Shown piece after piece: positions 14,645-23,214 of a stretch of DNA of 36,115 nt; position 1 is the first letter of the stretch; each line of letters starts with the position of its first letter. Below the pieces are notes generated by a model. That model saw only the letters and a list, made by a program, of their open reading frames with translations. It did not search any database and was not told the origin of the DNA. This stretch comes from JBFHER01 sp041584055 (GTDB taxonomy: Bacteria > Bacteroidota > Bacteroidia > Bacteroidales > UBA5342). The position numbers and the translations under genes were made by a program. The DNA lies in contig JBFHER010000007.1 of NCBI GenBank assembly GCA_041584055.1, positions 1 through 36,115 of the forward strand, in the 5' to 3' direction.

Positions 14645-16363
14645 TTATTCTTCTCCAATAAGTTCATCATTCACCTTTGCTTTTGTATAAAAACCCAAAG
14701 TGTAAATAACGCCCTGATTGGCATATATTTTAACGTAACTTTTATCGGTTGAATTTGCCTTTACATCAAAAACAATTTTTTTCCCTTCCTTCCACTTTTC
14801 AAGTTTTTCCTCACCATAAAGCAAAACAATGCTTGATTTTGCAACGCCATAAGGGACTTCATCACGAACAGGAGCCGCATTGACCACCACCTCTTTCTTT
14901 GGTAAAAGACTATCCACAACTACATTATTGCCATCAAGAATGTATAGTTGCCCAATTATTTCCATCGGGAAACGGTTATCAATGTTCAGCACGAGCTCCA
15001 ACGTATCCAGGTTGTGAATTCCTGCCGTGTCATTTTTTATTTCATCAATCAGTTTTGTTTGCACATCGAAATCCACTGTATCATTGTACTTATAATTATC
15101 AACCCTGGCATACAGCGGAATGATTGTATGTGTTTTAATCTTGAGCTGCACGTCTTCATCCATGTTCAGAAAATTATCAACAACAGGATCACCATCCGGA
15201 TTCGGAATCAGCTTATACGATACCCTCACCTTGTTATAAACCCTGTTAAGGATGTTATGAATATCGCTGTTCTGCCGGTTGATAATATCTGATTCACTTG
15301 CTGGTGTTACCATTGTCTCACCGTTTATCACCTCTGCAGTTGCAGCACCTACTTTTACCGTATCCACATTGTAATTAAGATCGGCACTGTCCAGCACCGT
15401 AGAATTCACAACCAAAAGCTCACTAAATGTGATACCAAAGGGGACACCAATGTTATTTTCAAGAACTATCTCAACCTTCGGATCATAAAAGAATACCGTG
15501 TAATCCTGAACATATTCCGGTGATAAAAGTGGAAGATCCACCTCTTCTGTTTTTTCAAGATAATATTCAGGGTCAAGATATCCGACAATATGCTTTGGCT
15601 CAAGACTTCGGACCTGCAGCCCAAATTTCTGCAGTGAAGAACTCACTGACTGTGTAGATCCTGACGTATTTGTAAGGCTCATTGAAATCACCATTTGAAT
15701 GCTTTCCACATCTTTTTCCCTGTCAAAAACAGCAGTGTAGCCGGCCAGAGGATAAGACATCCCTGCATTTAATTCTGCGCCACTTAAGGTTGCAGTCAGC
15801 ACTTCACCATCCTTTGTCAAGTCGGGAAATTTAACGATGTATGTTTCCAACACGTTCGCATTGTTTATGCCAACATCTCCATTCAGTAACAATTCACCGC
15901 TTTCAAAAATACCGCTATAGATGACACCTCCTTCAATATCCAAATCGAAGTCCTTCTTCATTTCATCCGGCAATTGATAGGTTTCCCCAGCAGCCAAACT
16001 TTTATCAATTGGAAGTTCAAACTCAAAATCTTCTCTTTTATCCTGAATGTCTACCGAAATATACTCTACAACCTCAAACTCCTTCAACTTCTCAAAAAAC
16101 AACAAGCTGTCTTCATCGAATCGAAAGCCGGATGTGCTGTCAATCACACCCCAGTCGTTGATGACCTCCAGTACGGATATTTCACCCAGGGCCAGCGGAG
16201 CAGCAACTTCAACATCCACGTCAACCGAATCATCAACATTGCTGAGGTTCCATGTTTCATCTTTCACACAAGCGCTTAACAGCAAAAGAAAAATCCCTAC
16301 AATCCCTACAAAAAGTTGATTGTACCTACCATTTTTCAATCGTTTCATATCCTGTTTTTTCAT
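14645..16363 (-). CDS. Large lipoprotein of unknown function
   Basis: This is a 572-residue protein. An N-terminal hydrophobic segment ends in the lipobox LLSAC (C32), followed by VKDETW; the residues after Cys are acidic, as in surface-exposed Bacteroidota lipoproteins (C-x-[K/D]-D/E-like). The rest is predicted beta-rich and Asp/Glu/Val-rich with no catalytic motif I recognise. Repeating Ig-like strands (VEVAAPLALGEISVLEV, ATLSGAELNAGMSYPLAG, VELVLNIDNRFPMEIIG) suggest several beta-sandwich domains. Its ATG overlaps the stop of the PorE-like gene by one base (TAATG arrangement), which implies translational coupling. With the OmpA-type protein before it and a barrel protein after it, a structural role in an outer-membrane complex is a reasonable inference but unproven. 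Confidence 0.75.
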   Translation of the reverse strand: MKKQDMKRLKNGRYNQLFVGIVGIFLLLLSACVKDETWNLSNVDDSVDVDVEVAAPLALGEISVLEVINDWGVIDSTSGFRFDEDSLLFFEKLKEFEVVEYISVDIQDKREDFEFELPIDKSLAAGETYQLPDEMKKDFDLDIEGGVIYSGIFESGELLLNGDVGINNANVLETYIVKFPDLTKDGEVLTATLSGAELNAGMSYPLAGYTAVFDREKDVESIQMVISMSLTNTSGSTQSVSSSLQKFGLQVRSLEPKHIVGYLDPEYYLEKTEEVDLPLLSPEYVQDYTVFFYDPKVEIVLENNIGVPFGITFSELLVVNSTVLDSADLNYNVDTVKVGAATAEVINGETMVTPASESDIINRQNSDIHNILNRVYNKVRVSYKLIPNPDGDPVVDNFLNMDEDVQLKIKTHTIIPLYARVDNYKYNDTVDFDVQTKLIDEIKNDTAGIHNLDTLELVLNIDNRFPMEIIGQLYILDGNNVVVDSLLPKKEVVVNAAPVRDEVPYGVAKSSIVLLYGEEKLEKWKEGKKIVFDVKANSTDKSYVKIYANQGVIYTLGFYTKAKVNDELIGEE

Positions 16364-18870
16364 TAGTCTAAGATTTTCATTTCAACACGTCTGTTTTTAG
16401 CACGGCCGTCTTTGGTTGTATTTGGTGCGATGGGTTGATCAGGGCCATATCCTGCTGATTTCATCCTGTTTTCTTCAACACCCTGTAACAAGAGGTATTT
16501 AACAACTGCTTCTGCTCTTGATTGCGACAACCTTTTATTGAGGTCATAACCGCCTGTATTATCGGTATGACCAGAAATTTCAACATTGATTTTACTGTTC
16601 TTCATTATTTTCACCAGTTTATCCAGTTCAACGTACGAAGACTTGGTGAGCACTGCCCTTCCTGTTTCAAACAGAATGTTATTCAACACAATCTTCTCGC
16701 CTTTCTTAATTGGCTTCAACAGAAAATCGTGCATCAATAATTTCTCGTCCTTACTTGTGGGTGATAACATTTCAAATTTAAAGAAATATCCATCTGCGCT
16801 AATTTCAACAACCATGCTATGGTTATCCCTTAACAGAAACTGATATTTTCCAGTTTCCGGATCGGGTTTAACCGTCGATTCCTTTTGATTGATTGGATTA
16901 ATAAATTTCATGTTCGCATTTACCGGTTCCTGGGTTGTTTCATCCAGAACGCGTCCAATAAATGTCAATGATTTTTCATCCGGTACGGGTGTTAGATTAA
17001 AGTCATAAACAACATTTGCAGTTGTATCAGGCTTGAAAACGATGATCTTTTTCAAGGGTAAATAATCTGTTGAAAGTATCTCCACAAAATAAGGCTTTCT
17101 GTAATCATCCAGTTGTAAACTATACCTTCCTTTGAGCGTATCTGTAATGACAGATGAGATCAATGAATCATTTGTATTGTCATACAGTTTTATGTTTGCC
17201 CTGATAAAGTTCTCAGAAACTTCATCGCGTATTTGTCCCATCAAACTAAAACTATAATCCTGAATTTTAATCACTTTCTTTGCCATGGTCAATGGAACAA
17301 AAAACAGCGTATCAGAACTCAGGTCTCTGTCAAAAATATGCAAGCCCGACTCGTATCCTTCTTTCTCATACTTAAAGCCAATTTTAATTCTTTCAGGAAA
17401 CGATTGATAAGCGAAACCCGCCGTATCTGAAGCCACAACAGCCAGCAAAGAATCATTCATAACATTAAAGATATCAACTTTAACATTTTCGAGGTTTTTA
17501 TAATCGTCCCGGTCCGTTATTTTAAGTTTAACACTGAAATGATCATCCACCACAATTTCAGGATAGAGATATTTCAGCTCCAGAATATCAAGTCCGCCAA
17601 CCCCTTCTGGTCGGTAACCACAAATTATCCCTCCGGTGGTATCAATTGGAATAAATGCAAAGTCATCATCGGGCGTATTGATTGGATATCCCATATTTTG
17701 CGGGACAGTCCACGATCCATTGGCGGTGAGTATGGATACAAAGATATCCTTACCTCCCATTGTGTTATGTCCATTTGAAGTGAAGTAGAGTGTTTTTCCA
17801 TCTTTTCCGGCACCACACACTTCCTCATCATAAGCAGTGTTGATCATCTGTCCCAGATTCACGGGTTTTTTCCATTTCCCTTTACTATCCTGGGTGCTTA
17901 TGTACAAATCACTTCCCCCCATCCCATCAGCTCTTTCTGACGAAAAAATCAAGGTTCTATAATCCAGATAAACTCCACTGCCCTCTTTGTATTTTGTATT
18001 AATGTCGCCCTTGATTGCTTTAGGGGTTTTCCATTTGTCTTCCTTATATTCCACTTCAAAAAGGTCACCTCCGCCGGATTTTCCATCATAGAGCAGGTAT
18101 TTATTTTTTGATGGATTATAGGATAAAATTGAATTGTGTGATTTCACATTTAGTTTTTTTCCAGGACTCAGCACTGACTGCAAAGTATCATTCAATCGAA
18201 AGATCGTATTCACCGGAACATAGAAGAAGTTCTCGTTTTGCTTTTTCCCTGAACTCCGGCGACTGGTAAAAAACAGCATTGTATCTTCCTGTGCCATAAA
18301 GGGCTGATAATCGTCCACTTCACTGTTAACCACAAACAGCGGAAGGATTTCGGCAAATGCGGAATCTTTTACAAGTCTGAAACCGGCATCACACTCCCTG
18401 ATGTATTTATCAATGATCAGTTTTTGTTTTTTCCAGTCTTTCGAACTGAGACTGCTTCTGTATGCTCCATACGAAGAAATTGCCTTATCAAAATTCAGAT
18501 TCATGTGATAAGCACGACCTTCCAACAGCTTATAATCCGGGGCAATATCAACCTCAGAATTAAGAAGATAAGTCAGAGCTGCCTTTTTGTTATTTGTTGA
18601 CAAATAACACTTTCCGACCAGATAGTTTAATTCTGGATTATCCGGAAACTTTTCCAGCGCTTTCAGATAAAAAGGCAAGGCTTTGGCATAATGCGTGGGC
18701 CCCTTCTTAAAAAATTTATCTCCGGATTTAACGGCTGATCGGATTCCCAAAGAATCTGCTTCCTTTGAGATCAACGCATTTAAATCAACTTTAACTTTGC
18801 TTTTGGAGCTGGCAGGGAGGGTAAATAAAACACCTACCAATAGCAGAAAAAGAATTTTCTTTCCTATCAT
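16363..18870 (-). CDS. PorE-like TPR / beta-propeller / OmpA-domain protein
   Basis: This is an 835-residue exported protein with signal peptide 1-22 (LLLVGVLFTLPASS). Order of parts: TPR repeats at about 50-170 (FPDNPELNYLVGKCYLSTNNKKAALTYLL), a WD40/PD40-like beta-propeller at about 190-440 with repeated blades (FFTSRRSSGKK, IFSSERADGMGGSDLYIS, YFTSNGHNTMGGKDIFVS), two carboxypeptidase-regulatory-like beta domains (about 540-620 and 640-710), and a C-terminal OmpA peptidoglycan-binding domain (FETGRAVL... then ISGHTDNTGG and LSQSRAEAV... NRRVEMKIL). PorE of the Porphyromonas T9SS has the same parts, but PorE is a lipoprotein and no lipobox Cys is seen here. It probably ties an outer-membrane assembly to peptidoglycan. 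It is the first gene of a tight three- or four-gene cluster. Confidence 0.85.
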   Translation of the reverse strand: MIGKKILFLLLVGVLFTLPASSKSKVKVDLNALISKEADSLGIRSAVKSGDKFFKKGPTHYAKALPFYLKALEKFPDNPELNYLVGKCYLSTNNKKAALTYLLNSEVDIAPDYKLLEGRAYHMNLNFDKAISSYGAYRSSLSSKDWKKQKLIIDKYIRECDAGFRLVKDSAFAEILPLFVVNSEVDDYQPFMAQEDTMLFFTSRRSSGKKQNENFFYVPVNTIFRLNDTLQSVLSPGKKLNVKSHNSILSYNPSKNKYLLYDGKSGGGDLFEVEYKEDKWKTPKAIKGDINTKYKEGSGVYLDYRTLIFSSERADGMGGSDLYISTQDSKGKWKKPVNLGQMINTAYDEEVCGAGKDGKTLYFTSNGHNTMGGKDIFVSILTANGSWTVPQNMGYPINTPDDDFAFIPIDTTGGIICGYRPEGVGGLDILELKYLYPEIVVDDHFSVKLKITDRDDYKNLENVKVDIFNVMNDSLLAVVASDTAGFAYQSFPERIKIGFKYEKEGYESGLHIFDRDLSSDTLFFVPLTMAKKVIKIQDYSFSLMGQIRDEVSENFIRANIKLYDNTNDSLISSVITDTLKGRYSLQLDDYRKPYFVEILSTDYLPLKKIIVFKPDTTANVVYDFNLTPVPDEKSLTFIGRVLDETTQEPVNANMKFINPINQKESTVKPDPETGKYQFLLRDNHSMVVEISADGYFFKFEMLSPTSKDEKLLMHDFLLKPIKKGEKIVLNNILFETGRAVLTKSSYVELDKLVKIMKNSKINVEISGHTDNTGGYDLNKRLSQSRAEAVVKYLLLQGVEENRMKSAGYGPDQPIAPNTTKDGRAKNRRVEMKILD

Positions 18871-18887
18871 GAGAAATTAATTTATTT

Positions 18888-18895
18888 CAAAAATA
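18888..18895 (-). promoter_or_regulatory. -7 box before the PorE-like gene (TATTTTTG)
   Basis: A full match to TAnnTTTG on the minus strand, 17 bp before the ATG at 18870. A partial -33 (GTTTAC, 18915-18920) is present. It lies between the AGCS stop and the PorE-like start, so this cluster can be expressed independently of the symporter. Confidence 0.4.
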
Positions 18896-18937
18896 ATAAG
18901 TATATCTCTAAAATGTAAACTTATTATAAACTTTTTA

Positions 18938-20653
18938 TCATTTCACCGGACATTTTTCCTCTGGGTGTTCTTTTTTAAAGTCAATCCAGTATTGGTTGAT
19001 GGTCGTTTTCACTTCTTTGTGAAGTATCAGCAAACCAATAAGATTGGGAATTGTCATAAACGCAATGGTTATTCCGGAAAGAATCCAGATCAATGTTGTA
19101 TCGGCAAAGGAGGCTACAAAAAAACCAACGACATATATGATTCGGTAAAACAAAATCCACTTTTCACCTAGCAAATAAACGGTTGCCCTGTCACCATAAT
19201 ACGACCACGAAATTGCCGTACTGAATGCAAACAACAACAGTCCAAGTGATACAATGTATTGCCCCCATCGACCAAACCAGCCGCGCATAAAGGCTTTTGC
19301 CGTTAAAGGTGAACTATGAATCAGCGAGGAACCTTTCATAAATACACCTTGTTTGTAAACAGGCCTTCCCTGGCTTACTTTTACCAGGCCTGTATAATTC
19401 TTTTTCCCCTTCATAAGTTTCACATCTTCTGCAACCGAGCGCGCATGTAAAACAGTTACACTTTCATTTAACATTAAACCATTTTCGATGATTAGATCTC
19501 CGCTAAACAATGGCAGAGACTCAATGTTATTCAGATGATTTGCAAGTGCATTCCTTTCATCCATTACCTTGTCAGAATAACTGCCAGAAAGCACCACAGT
19601 GTCGGTTAGTTCGAACTTATTTTCAAACTTTTCGTTCCAGACACCAGAAGATAAAAGCACCAGTCCTGTAAGAAAACAAATTACAATTGTATCAATAAAA
19701 GGTTCAAGAATAGCCACAAGCCCTTCAGAAACAGGTTCATGTGCCCTTGCTGCAGAGTGTGCAATTGGAGCGGAGCCCTGTCCTGCTTCGTTAGAAAATA
19801 ATCCTCTGTTAACACCCTGCTTAAAGGCAAAAATCAGTCCGGCCCCTAAAAAGCCACCAGCGGCAGCACTTCCGGTAAATAAGTGACTGGCGATATCCTT
19901 TAATGAAGGGATAATATTCTCATAATTAAATGCAATGACGCCAACGGCACCTATCACATAAATGGCAGCCATTGCGGGCACCAAACGTTCTGTAACTTTT
20001 GCAATCCGTTTTATTCCACCAATGATAACGAGGCCGAGAAATAAAGTTAAAATTCCTCCGGTAAGCATTTTATTCACCCCAAAAGTGGCGAACATTGAAT
20101 CAGCGATTCCATTGATCTGCGGCAAATTGCCGGTTCCAAATGAAGACACAATGGTTGCAACCGCAAAGAAACCTCCTAACCAATAGCCCGTTTTAATCTG
20201 ACGCCCATCCTTCAATTTAATGTTCAGGCGGTGCTTCATGTAATACATTGGCCCCCCAGCCACAGTTCCGTCTTTTGAAAACTCTCTGTACTTATGAGAC
20301 AACAACACCTCAACAAATTTAGAACACATGCCAAGAAAGGCAGTAACCAACATCCAGAAAAGTGCAGCAGGCCCCCCCAGATGAATGGCGAGCGCAACAC
20401 CTGCAATATTTCCTGTTCCAACGGTGCCGGAAAGAGCGGTGGTCAATGCCTGAAAATGCGAGGTATCGCCCTTGTCGTGTTTGTTATCATACTTACCGCG
20501 CACAACTTTAATGGCATGTTTAAAATAACGTATCTGGGGAAACTTTAGGTAGATTGTAAAAAACAAACCTGTCCCCAACAATAAATAAACAAACCAGGGA
20601 CCACCACCTATTAAACCATCTAAATTTCTAAGAAACTGACTAATCTCGTTCAT
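18938..20653 (-). CDS. AGCS family sodium:alanine/glycine symporter with an inserted domain
   Basis: This is a 571-residue polytopic membrane protein of the alanine or glycine:cation symporter family, which imports small neutral amino acids with Na+. Family signatures are LTTALSGTVGTGNIAGVALAI (about 70-90), FLGAGLIFAFKQGVNRGLFSNEAGQGSAPIAHSAA (about 268-302), and LLLFAFSTAISWSYYGDRA near the end. Usual members are about 440-490 residues. The excess is an extra segment at about residues 340-445, between GLVLLSSGVW and LTAKAFMRGWFG. It is hydrophilic with possible beta strands (FELTDTVVLSGSYS, ALANHLNNIESLPLF, SVTVLHARSV) and has no transmembrane helix. The core motifs are intact, so transport should be kept. 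Substrate specificity is not decided by what I can see. It is divergent from the oxidoreductase operon across a 445-bp gap. Confidence 0.92.
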   Translation of the reverse strand: MNEISQFLRNLDGLIGGGPWFVYLLLGTGLFFTIYLKFPQIRYFKHAIKVVRGKYDNKHDKGDTSHFQALTTALSGTVGTGNIAGVALAIHLGGPAALFWMLVTAFLGMCSKFVEVLLSHKYREFSKDGTVAGGPMYYMKHRLNIKLKDGRQIKTGYWLGGFFAVATIVSSFGTGNLPQINGIADSMFATFGVNKMLTGGILTLFLGLVIIGGIKRIAKVTERLVPAMAAIYVIGAVGVIAFNYENIIPSLKDIASHLFTGSAAAGGFLGAGLIFAFKQGVNRGLFSNEAGQGSAPIAHSAARAHEPVSEGLVAILEPFIDTIVICFLTGLVLLSSGVWNEKFENKFELTDTVVLSGSYSDKVMDERNALANHLNNIESLPLFSGDLIIENGLMLNESVTVLHARSVAEDVKLMKGKKNYTGLVKVSQGRPVYKQGVFMKGSSLIHSSPLTAKAFMRGWFGRWGQYIVSLGLLLFAFSTAISWSYYGDRATVYLLGEKWILFYRIIYVVGFFVASFADTTLIWILSGITIAFMTIPNLIGLLILHKEVKTTINQYWIDFKKEHPEEKCPVK

Positions 20654-20781
20654 GCATGCATTTTAATTCGCTCACTAAGATAAATTTAATACCATCAAAA
20701 AAAAACCGTCCAGGCATAAGGCACGGGTATTTTTCACGAGAATCATCATAAATAAGCCCTGAAAGCGGGCAATTTTCATGT

Positions 20782-20800
20782 TATGCAACAGATTTGCATA
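20782..20800. promoter_or_regulatory. Dyad TATGCAA-N5-TTGCATA
   Basis: Two perfect 7-base arms around cagat form a 19-bp operator-like palindrome between two divergent genes. The transcription factor is unknown. It is too small and lacks a T-run, so it is not a terminator. Confidence 0.45.
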
Positions 20801-20956
20801 TTATTCACAAATAATAAACAATTTAAATACTATTGAACCATAAGCAAAAGTCAAGATAAAATTTGCTCCTGACTAAAAATGAAAGCATTAACTATCAAAT
20901 GAAAATCTCATGACCTTTCCGATGTATGTCGGGGCATTCACAAATGAGAAATCACC

Positions 20957-20987
20957 TTTGTTTATCACATAATTTTATTTAGTTTTG
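20957..20987 (+). promoter_or_regulatory. Promoter of the 2-oxoacid:ferredoxin oxidoreductase operon
   Basis: TTTG at 20957-20960, a 19-bp spacer, and TAGTTTTG at 20980-20987. This is an exact match to the Bacteroidota housekeeping promoter (TTTG-N19-TAnnTTTG). Transcription should begin near 20993-20996, giving a leader of about 105 nt before the first ATG at 21099. Confidence 0.75.
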
Positions 20988-20994
20988 TTACTTC

Positions 20995-21046
20995 CATTCG
21001 GGTCAAGGGGGCTTGTCTTTGTCGTAAAGAACAAGTGTCTCGAATG
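20995..21046 (+). promoter_or_regulatory. Structured 5' leader of the oxidoreductase operon
   Basis: The outer arms CATTCG (20995-21000) and CGAATG (21041-21046) are perfectly complementary. Inside them CTTGTCTTT (21012-21020) pairs with AAAGAACAAG (21026-21035) with one bulged A and loop GTCGT. The structure begins at the predicted transcript 5' end. It matches no riboswitch class I know. Confidence 0.5.
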
Positions 21047-21098
21047 CGTTTCATTCAACACGATAAGTGGTACTACATAAATAAATCATCTTAAAATT

Positions 21099-21323
21099 AT
21101 GGCAAAAGTTAGAGGTGCTGTAGAAGTAGATACAGAAAAATGCAAAGGCTGTGCTCTTTGTGTAGAAGCATGTCCTACTAACGTTTTAGGCATCGGAAAA
21201 GAAGTCAATGTAAAGGGTTACAACTACACCCATATGGCAAATCCAGAAGACTGCATAGGTTGTGCGCAATGTTCTTTGGTTTGTCCTGATAGTTGTTTAA
21301 CAGTTTACAGGGTAAAACTTTAA
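21099..21323 (+). CDS. korD: 2-oxoacid:ferredoxin oxidoreductase delta subunit (2x[4Fe-4S] ferredoxin)
   Basis: This is a 74-residue bacterial-type ferredoxin with two cluster motifs: C15-x2-C18-x2-C21-x3-C25 (CKGCALCVEACP) and C52-x2-C55-x2-C58-x3-C62 (CIGCAQCSLVCP). As the delta subunit it carries electrons from the TPP-bound intermediate in the alpha/beta core to soluble ferredoxin. It is the first gene of a four-gene operon with the alpha subunit 20 bp downstream. The leader before its ATG is A-rich with no Shine-Dalgarno site, as is normal in the phylum. Confidence 0.93.
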   Translation: MAKVRGAVEVDTEKCKGCALCVEACPTNVLGIGKEVNVKGYNYTHMANPEDCIGCAQCSLVCPDSCLTVYRVKL

Positions 21324-21343
21324 TTCCAGAAAAAGATATTACA

Positions 21344-22426
21344 ATGAAAGATGTGAAGTTATTAAAAGGCAACGAAGCAATTGCATTGGCTGCCATTAAC
21401 TGTGGTTGTGATGGTTATTTTGGATATCCCATCACACCTCAGTCTGAGATCATGGAAACATTAATGGCTGAGAAACCCTGGGAAAGCACCGGCATGGTGG
21501 TTCTTCAGGCAGAAAGTGAGGTCGCCTCCATTAACATGCTGTACGGCGGTGCCGGATGCGGAAAAAAAGTAATGACCTCCTCATCCAGTCCAGGAATCAG
21601 TCTGATGCAGGAAGGCATAAGTTACATTGCAGGTTCTGAACTGCCCTGCGTGATTGTTAATGTGATGCGCGGTGGACCGGGATTGGGAACCATTCAACCC
21701 AGTCAGGCAGACTATCTGCAAACAGTAAAAGGAGGCGGTCATGGTGATTATAAATTGATTACACTTGCGCCGGCATCCGTACAGGAGATGGCTGACTTTG
21801 TGGACCTTGCATTTGAACTTGCTTTTAAATACAGAAATCCTGCAATGATTTTAAGTGATGGTGTGATTGGACAAATGATGGAAAAGGTTGTGTTACCGGA
21901 AGCAAAAGCCAGAATGACCGATGCAGAATTGATTGCCAGGTGCCCATGGGCAACGGTGGGTAAACCTTCAAGCCGTGAAAAGAATGTCATCACATCGCTT
22001 GAAATGGACTCCGAGGTGATGGAACAAAACAACATTCGCTTTCAGGAAAAATACAAAACAATAGAAGAAGAAGAGGTGCTTTACGAAGAAATCATGTGTG
22101 ATGATGCTGAATACCTGTTTGTGGCATTTGGGTCGTGTGCACGGATTTGTCAAAAATCAGTTGAGATTGCCCGCAAAAAAGGGATTAAGGCCGGTTTATT
22201 ACGACCCATCACGCTTTATCCATTTCCAACAAAAATCTTATCTGAATATGCGGACAAAGTAAAAGGGATGATCAGCATCGAAATGAATGCGGGGCAGATG
22301 GTAGAAGATGTGAGAATGGCGGCACTTGGAAAAACAAAAGTTGAGTTTTTCGGAAGGATGGGTGGCATCATTCCTTCTCCTGAAGAAGTTGCCGAAGCAT
22401 TAGAAACAAAATTAATTGGAGGGTAA
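21344..22426 (+). CDS. vorB: 2-oxoacid:ferredoxin oxidoreductase alpha subunit (VorB/KorA type)
   Basis: A 360-residue subunit from the ATG at 21344. A TTG at 21293 in the same frame would overlap korD by 31 bp and adds nothing conserved, so it was rejected. The pyrimidine-binding domain begins LLKGNEAIALAAINCGCDGYFGYPITPQSEIME. The conserved stretch VMTSSSSPGISLMQEGISY and NVMRGGPGLGTIQPSQADY identify the Vor/Kor group. Domain II (about 255-350) ends SIEMNAGQMVEDVRMA. Annotation systems call this close relative 3-methyl-2-oxobutanoate (branched-chain) oxidoreductase VorB, but 2-oxoglutarate is also possible; specificity cannot be read from sequence alone. The enzyme makes acyl-CoA, CO2 and reduced ferredoxin from a 2-oxoacid, or the reverse. 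Confidence 0.92.
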   Translation: MKDVKLLKGNEAIALAAINCGCDGYFGYPITPQSEIMETLMAEKPWESTGMVVLQAESEVASINMLYGGAGCGKKVMTSSSSPGISLMQEGISYIAGSELPCVIVNVMRGGPGLGTIQPSQADYLQTVKGGGHGDYKLITLAPASVQEMADFVDLAFELAFKYRNPAMILSDGVIGQMMEKVVLPEAKARMTDAELIARCPWATVGKPSSREKNVITSLEMDSEVMEQNNIRFQEKYKTIEEEEVLYEEIMCDDAEYLFVAFGSCARICQKSVEIARKKGIKAGLLRPITLYPFPTKILSEYADKVKGMISIEMNAGQMVEDVRMAALGKTKVEFFGRMGGIIPSPEEVAEALETKLIGG

Positions 22427-22429
22427 GTT

Positions 22430-23197
22430 ATGTCGATAGATTTGAAAGAAATAATGAAACCGGAAAATATCGTTGCTAAAAAATCAACGATATTGAATGA
22501 TTTGGATATGCATTACTGCCCTGGTTGTGGCCATGGTGTTGCACACAAATTAATTGCAGAAGTCATTCAGGAACTTGGAATTCAGGAAAAAACGCTTGGA
22601 GTGGCGCCGGTTGGATGTGCTGTATTTATGTATAAATACATGGAGATTGACATGAGTGAAGCGGCACATGGGCGTGCACCTGCCGTTGCCACAGGGATGA
22701 AGCGTTTAATGCCAGATCATTATGTTTTCACCTATCAGGGAGATGGAGACCTTGCTGCCATTGGAACCGCTGAGACAATTCATGCATGCAATCGTGGTGA
22801 AAACATTGCAATTATTTTTATTAACAATGGTATTTACGGAATGACTGGCGGACAGATGGCTCCAACCACCTTAAAAGGGATGAAATCATCCACCTGCCCT
22901 TTTGGAAGAGAACAGGCAATCCATGGTCATCCTTTGAAAATAACAGAACTGGTTGCTCAACTTCCCGGCACCTGTTACGTCACACGGCAGAGTGTACATA
23001 CTGCCACAAATGTTAGAAAGGCAAGAAAAGCCATCTTAAAGGCGTTCAAAAACCAGGATGAAAACAAGGGAACTTCATTTATAGAAATCGTTTCGAATTG
23101 TAACTCAGGCTGGAAAATGAGTCCGGTTGCAGCCAATAAGTGGATGGAAGAAAACATGTTCCCATTTTATCCATTGGGAGATTTAAAAGACGAATAA
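22430..23197 (+). CDS. korB: 2-oxoacid:ferredoxin oxidoreductase beta subunit (TPP-binding)
   Basis: This 255-residue beta subunit binds thiamine diphosphate and Mg2+ through GDGDLAAIGTAETIHACNRGENIAIIFINN (G104-D107 to N132-N133), followed by GIYGMTGGQMAPTT. The N-terminal YCPGCGHG (C30, C33) supplies part of the proximal 4Fe-4S cluster. MYKYMEIDMSEAAHGRAPAVATGMK is the typical substrate and CoA region of Kor/Vor enzymes. It starts 3 bp after the alpha stop, so the two are co-translated. The length (250-290 in relatives) is normal. With alpha it forms the catalytic unit. Confidence 0.93.
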   Translation: MSIDLKEIMKPENIVAKKSTILNDLDMHYCPGCGHGVAHKLIAEVIQELGIQEKTLGVAPVGCAVFMYKYMEIDMSEAAHGRAPAVATGMKRLMPDHYVFTYQGDGDLAAIGTAETIHACNRGENIAIIFINNGIYGMTGGQMAPTTLKGMKSSTCPFGREQAIHGHPLKITELVAQLPGTCYVTRQSVHTATNVRKARKAILKAFKNQDENKGTSFIEIVSNCNSGWKMSPVAANKWMEENMFPFYPLGDLKDE

Positions 23198-23214
23198 CTG
23201 TTAATACTTAAGAA

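Larger units (their letters stand above)
20654..21098. other. Divergent regulatory region between the AGCS gene and the oxidoreductase operon
   Basis: 445 bp without a gene. It holds a 19-bp dyad at 20782-20800, a complete Bacteroidota promoter at 20957-20987, and a structured leader at 20995-21046. A small hairpin CCGA-N6-TCGG lies at about 20920-20934. The promoter of the leftward symporter is probably within the first 60 bp (a box TAAATTTA, 7 of 8). Confidence 0.6.

Noticed and set aside
21293..21343. TTG start of the alpha subunit overlapping korD
   Set aside because: The overlap of 31 bp and unconserved residues favour the ATG at 21344.
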